From Clostridium punense (GTDB taxonomy: Bacteria > Bacillota > Clostridia > Clostridiales > Clostridiaceae), in contig NZ_JAGGLL010000004.1 in NCBI RefSeq assembly GCF_017874425.1, positions 124,001 to 188,000 of the forward strand: a stretch of DNA of 64,000 nt, given 5' to 3'. The notes under the pieces are model-generated. The model was not told the origin of the DNA, made no database searches, and worked only from the letters and a program-made list of their open reading frames with translations. Below, one piece after another: positions 62,574 to 64,000 of the stretch (the first letter of the stretch is position 1; each line of letters opens with the position of its first letter). Position numbers and translations under genes: made by a program.

Positions 62574-63593
62574 ATGTTTCATTCAAATTATAAACCTATA
62601 GATATTAGGACCTGGCAGGGAAGAGTAGACAGTGACACAAATTTTGATGCCTTTAGATGGCACCAGTGGGTTAAACCATTAAACCTAATGGATAAAAACA
62701 TAAAGCCTTTTAAGGGAAAATTAGGATTTGCTTTTATAGGATATTGTTGTGATGAAGGTGTAAATTTAAATAAAGGTAGAGTTGGTGCCGCAAAGGGACC
62801 GGAAAGTATTAGAAAGGAAATGGCTAATCTTCCTTGTGCTTTTATGAAGGAAGTGGAGTTTTTTGATGCAGGCAATGTGTATTGTGAACAAATTACTTTG
62901 GAAGAAAGCCAAACACTTCTTTCAAAAACCATAGAGAAAATTCTTGATTTAAATCTTTTTCCTATAGTGCTTGGAGGAGGACATGAAACTGCTTTAGGTA
63001 ATTACAAGGGTGTACTTGGTCATTTAAAAGAAAAAAGTGCTTCACCTAAAATTGGAATAATTAATTTTGATGCTCATTTTGACTTAAGACCTTACTCAAA
63101 TGGAGGAAGTTCAGGAACTATGTTTAGACAAATAGCTGATATTTGTAAGGAGAGTCATCTGAGTTATTCATATTTCTGTATAGGAGTACAAAAGCATTGT
63201 AATACTGTAGATTTATTTAAGACTGCAGATAATCTAGGAGTTAAATATATACTAGCAAAGGATATAATTGATAAAGACGTTTGGAGTGTACTTGGAGAAC
63301 TTGATGATTTTATACAATCACAGGATTATATTTATATAACTGTGTGTGCTGACGTATTCTCCTCTGCTTTTGCGCCAGGTGTAAGTGCAGCTCAATCTTT
63401 AGGCTTGGATCCAGAAAGAGTGTTAAAATTGTTAAAGTACATACTAAAATCAGAGAAGGTTATAAGTTTCGATATTTGTGAAGTATCACCTAGATTTGAT
63501 CTTGACAATACTACTGCAGATTTAGCTTCTGTTGTAATATTCTCTTTAATAACTACGCTGAGCTATCTTAAAAACTTAGCAGTGAACATATAG
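62574..63593 (+). CDS. hutG: Formimidoylglutamase (HutG), arginase superfamily
   Basis: 339 aa. Ureohydrolase metal-site motifs GGGHETALGNYKG and NFDAHFDLRP are intact. The third motif is ITVCADVFSSAFAPGVSA, where the first Asp of the usual D-x-D is Cys. FIGYCCDEGVNLNKGRVGA and EVSPRFDLDNTTADLAS are HutG-type. It would cleave N-formimidoyl-L-glutamate from histidine breakdown. GGGAGG site. No other hut gene is in the window. Confidence 0.9.
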   Translation: MFHSNYKPIDIRTWQGRVDSDTNFDAFRWHQWVKPLNLMDKNIKPFKGKLGFAFIGYCCDEGVNLNKGRVGAAKGPESIRKEMANLPCAFMKEVEFFDAGNVYCEQITLEESQTLLSKTIEKILDLNLFPIVLGGGHETALGNYKGVLGHLKEKSASPKIGIINFDAHFDLRPYSNGGSSGTMFRQIADICKESHLSYSYFCIGVQKHCNTVDLFKTADNLGVKYILAKDIIDKDVWSVLGELDDFIQSQDYIYITVCADVFSSAFAPGVSAAQSLGLDPERVLKLLKYILKSEKVISFDICEVSPRFDLDNTTADLASVVIFSLITTLSYLKNLAVNI

Positions 63594-63611
63594 TAACTTC
63601 AAAAAAATAAA

Positions 63612-63650
63612 AATACCTCCTAAAAAATGAACTTTTTTAGGGGGTATTGA
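63612..63650 (+). terminator. Terminator-like stem after hutG
   Basis: AATACC-T-CCTAAAAAA (63612-63627) pairs with TTTTTTAGG-G-GGTATT (63633-63648). The T run is inside the stem, so termination may be weak. Confidence 0.65.
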
Positions 63651-63824
63651 GTTATATTATTACATAGGCATTAAAGGTATAAACTTATCTTACTAAATTT
63701 ATGATTCATTAGATTAACTAAATGGTGTTAACGGTGTGTTTTAATTTAATATTTATTTATAAATGCATTTATGAATCTCAAGGTGTCATTAACATATTTA
63801 TTAGGTATAGAAGGAGAGAAGTAT

Positions 63825-64000
63825 ATGATAGAAATTTTAAATGTTACCAAGTCCTATAATAATATTAACAATGCAGTAGAAGATTTAAACCTAACAATAA
63901 AAAGTGGAGAAATATTTGGTTTTTTAGGACCAAATGGAGCTGGAAAAACTACAACTCTTAAAATGATTACTGGAATTTTGGAGCCTAATAAAGGGGATAT
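63825..64000 (+). CDS. ABC transporter ATP-binding protein (partial, cut by window end)
   Basis: First 58 residues only. EILNVTKSYNNINNAVEDLN, then Walker A FLGPNGAGKTTTLKMITG, typical of an ABC-2 or drug/lipid transporter ATPase. GGAGAG site and ATG at 63825. The rest lies beyond position 64000. Confidence 0.88.
   Translation, partial: MIEILNVTKSYNNINNAVEDLNLTIKSGEIFGFLGPNGAGKTTTLKMITGILEPNKGD

Overview
The window is very AT-rich DNA from a spore-forming, fermentative anaerobe of the Clostridium type. The evidence is the codon use, the strong AGGAGG-type ribosome sites, many intrinsic terminators, sporulation genes (spoVAC-spoVAD-spoVAE, gerW/ytfJ, a Spo0E-like protein) and a sodium-pumping oxaloacetate decarboxylase. 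I see no rRNA, tRNA, CRISPR array, insertion sequence or phage. It reads as ordinary chromosome with several compact metabolic and regulatory modules.

Region 1-10 kb is a citrate fermentation locus. It has a GntR/FCD regulator, citG, a separate citCDEF operon behind a promoter carrying a dyad, and then oadA, a protein with three tandem copies of a gamma/epsilon-type domain, a biotin carrier, oadB and a 44-residue membrane peptide at 9795-9929. Together these would cleave citrate to acetate and oxaloacetate, then decarboxylate oxaloacetate while exporting Na+. The gamma subunit looks split into a membrane piece and a triplicated soluble piece. No citX and no citrate transporter are visible.

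Region 10-19 kb holds a GAPDH whose coenzyme residues suggest NADP use, a cupin, a patatin-like lipase, a glutaredoxin-like protein, a YfcC-type transporter and a YtrA-type GntR/ABC transporter operon with three recognisable operator dyads. Region 19-24 kb has a DnaQ-like exonuclease and a three-gene module of unknown function: a 22-residue-repeat protein, a MoxR-like AAA+ ATPase and a metallopeptidase/VWA protein. Region 24-28.4 kb groups alanine racemase, an M20 amidohydrolase, an M55 D-aminopeptidase and an LD-carboxypeptidase, which suggests processing of D-amino-acid or cell-wall peptides.

Region 28-34 kb contains a DUF3793 protein, DNA polymerase IV, an ECF transporter S component with a structured leader, a membrane-anchored MutS-like ATPase and a DUF1836 protein. 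Region 34-47.5 kb is about peptides: an oppABCDF operon, a PepT-like M20 peptidase, an M42 aminopeptidase, a CstA carrier and an M29 aminopeptidase.

Region 47.5-64 kb includes a hemolysin III family protein, a Spo0E-like protein, gerW with DUF2953, an NCS2 purine permease behind a PurBox, and a sigma-54 activator with its three upstream sites and a GG-N10-GC promoter in front of an L-cysteine desulfidase/serine dehydratase-like gene. It then has a vanadium-haloperoxidase-like PAP2 protein, a DUF434 protein, the spoVACDE operon ending in an unlisted 41-residue protein, a 54-residue protein, a zinc-ribbon/coiled-coil protein, DegV, HutG and the start of an ABC ATPase cut by the window end.
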